64,000 nucleotides of DNA from Alloscardovia omnicolens DSM 21503 (GTDB taxonomy: Bacteria > Actinomycetota > Actinomycetes > Actinomycetales > Bifidobacteriaceae). Positions 63,615 through 64,000 of the stretch are shown here, piece after piece. A program made the position numbers and the translations under genes. Under the pieces are notes generated by a model. It ran no database searches, had not been told where the DNA came from, and saw nothing but the letters and a program-made list of their open reading frames with translations. The stretch spans positions 62,001-126,000 of the forward strand of contig NZ_ATVB01000002.1 in the NCBI RefSeq assembly GCF_000420505.1. Reading direction: 5' to 3'. Position 1 is the stretch's first letter. Each line of letters opens with the position of its first letter.

Positions 63615-64000
63615 TTAGTCGAGAACGCTCAAACCTGGCAAAGTCTTACCTTCGAGGAATTCGAGGGAAGCTCCGCCGCCGGTGGAAATATGAGAGAACT
63701 TGCTCTCATCGAAACCGAGGTTACGCACTGCAGAAGCAGAATCGCCACCACCAACAATGGAGAATGCGCCGTTATCTGCTGTAGCGTCAATCAAGCCCTG
63801 AGCCACAGCGCGGGTACCACCTGCGAAGTTTTCGAACTCAAATACGCCCATAGGACCATTCCATACAACAGTCTTGGAATCAACAATCTTGTCGTGGAAG
63901 AGCTTCTGAGATTCTGGACCAATATCCAAACCAATCTTGTCTGCAGGAATAGCATCCGCAGCAACAGCTTCATAAGCGGTGTCTGCAGCGAAGGCATCAG
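63615..64000 (-). CDS. pgk: Phosphoglycerate kinase, C-terminal part
   Basis: Glycolytic kinase; only the last 128 residues are in the window, and the frame is open to the right edge. Visible are the nucleotide-binding [18 protein letters not shown], the [15 protein letters not shown] segment and the C-terminal [21 protein letters not shown]. It is followed by tpiA and secG on the same strand, with 124 bp in between. Confidence 0.96.
   Translation of the reverse strand, partial: DAFAADTAYEAVAADAIPADKIGLDIGPESQKLFHDKIVDSKTVVWNGPMGVFEFENFAGGTRAVAQGLIDATADNGAFSIVGGGDSASAVRNLGFDESKFSHISTGGGASLEFLEGKTLPGLSVLD

Overview
The window is a gene-dense, core-genome segment of a low-GC member of the Bifidobacteriaceae (Gardnerella/Scardovia/Alloscardovia-like; the species cannot be fixed from sequence alone). 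The grounds are actinobacterial gene orders and families (RbpA, GarA-like FHA protein, FtsR-like MerR regulator, fused WYL/PafBC protein, HelY, GuaB3-type IMPDH homologue, DUF881/Sbp cluster, DUF3017), a fused cytidylate kinase-Der GTPase of the kind known from bifidobacteria, and adjacent transketolase and transaldolase genes. No insertion sequence, prophage, CRISPR array or rRNA operon was seen.

Layout, left half (mostly + strand): 3' end of RNase D; trigger factor; a TPP riboswitch controlling a TenA-like gene; a ClC-type anion transporter; clpP1-clpP2-clpX; a nitroreductase; tRNA-Asn; an M23-like secreted protein facing a substrate-binding lipoprotein; guaB3; an isolated Cys-rich hypothetical gene; acyl-CoA synthetase and peptide deformylase; rpsB-tsf; pyrH-frr; a 0.6-kb gene-free leader; cdsA-rlmN-hisF-hisI-lgt-rpe-hisE-hisG-pgsA; then the DUF881-Sbp-DUF881-FHA-MerR cluster.

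Layout, right half (mostly - strand): a pafBC-like/1-TM protein/helY/rbpA/HAD unit; a 0.75-kb gene-free gap with a dispersed repeat; cmk-der and rluB; a + strand aquaporin; then a long - strand run thrS | HIT-PIP-synthase-like-yebC-ruvC-ruvA-ruvB-yajC-apt-sucC-sucD-DUF6350-purH-DUF3017; four tRNA genes (Gly, Cys, Val, Val) behind a consensus-like promoter; PAC2 and fructosamine-kinase genes on +; dnaJ on -; tkt and tal on +; and secG-tpiA-pgk on - to the window end.

Functionally the window covers translation (tig, rpsB, tsf, frr, thrS, def, tRNAs), proteolysis (ClpXP), recombination (RuvABC), phospholipid synthesis (cdsA, two CDP-alcohol phosphotransferases), histidine and purine synthesis, and central carbon metabolism (tkt, tal, rpe, tpiA, pgk, sucCD). 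I found no exotic new multi-gene system. The points most worth following are a probable S2-responsive leader pseudoknot before rpsB, a two-copy palindrome-bearing intergenic repeat, a PIP-synthase-like enzyme missing the motif arginine in a locus that has lost its mycobacterial neighbours, a divergent ClC protein, a TenA protein without the catalytic cysteine under a TPP riboswitch, and an uncharacterised Cys-rich protein boxed between two strong hairpins.

Highly expressed genes (tig, rpsB, tsf, tkt, tal) have visibly different codon use from their neighbours (almost only AAG for Lys, many C-ending codons), which also creates long spurious antisense ORFs.
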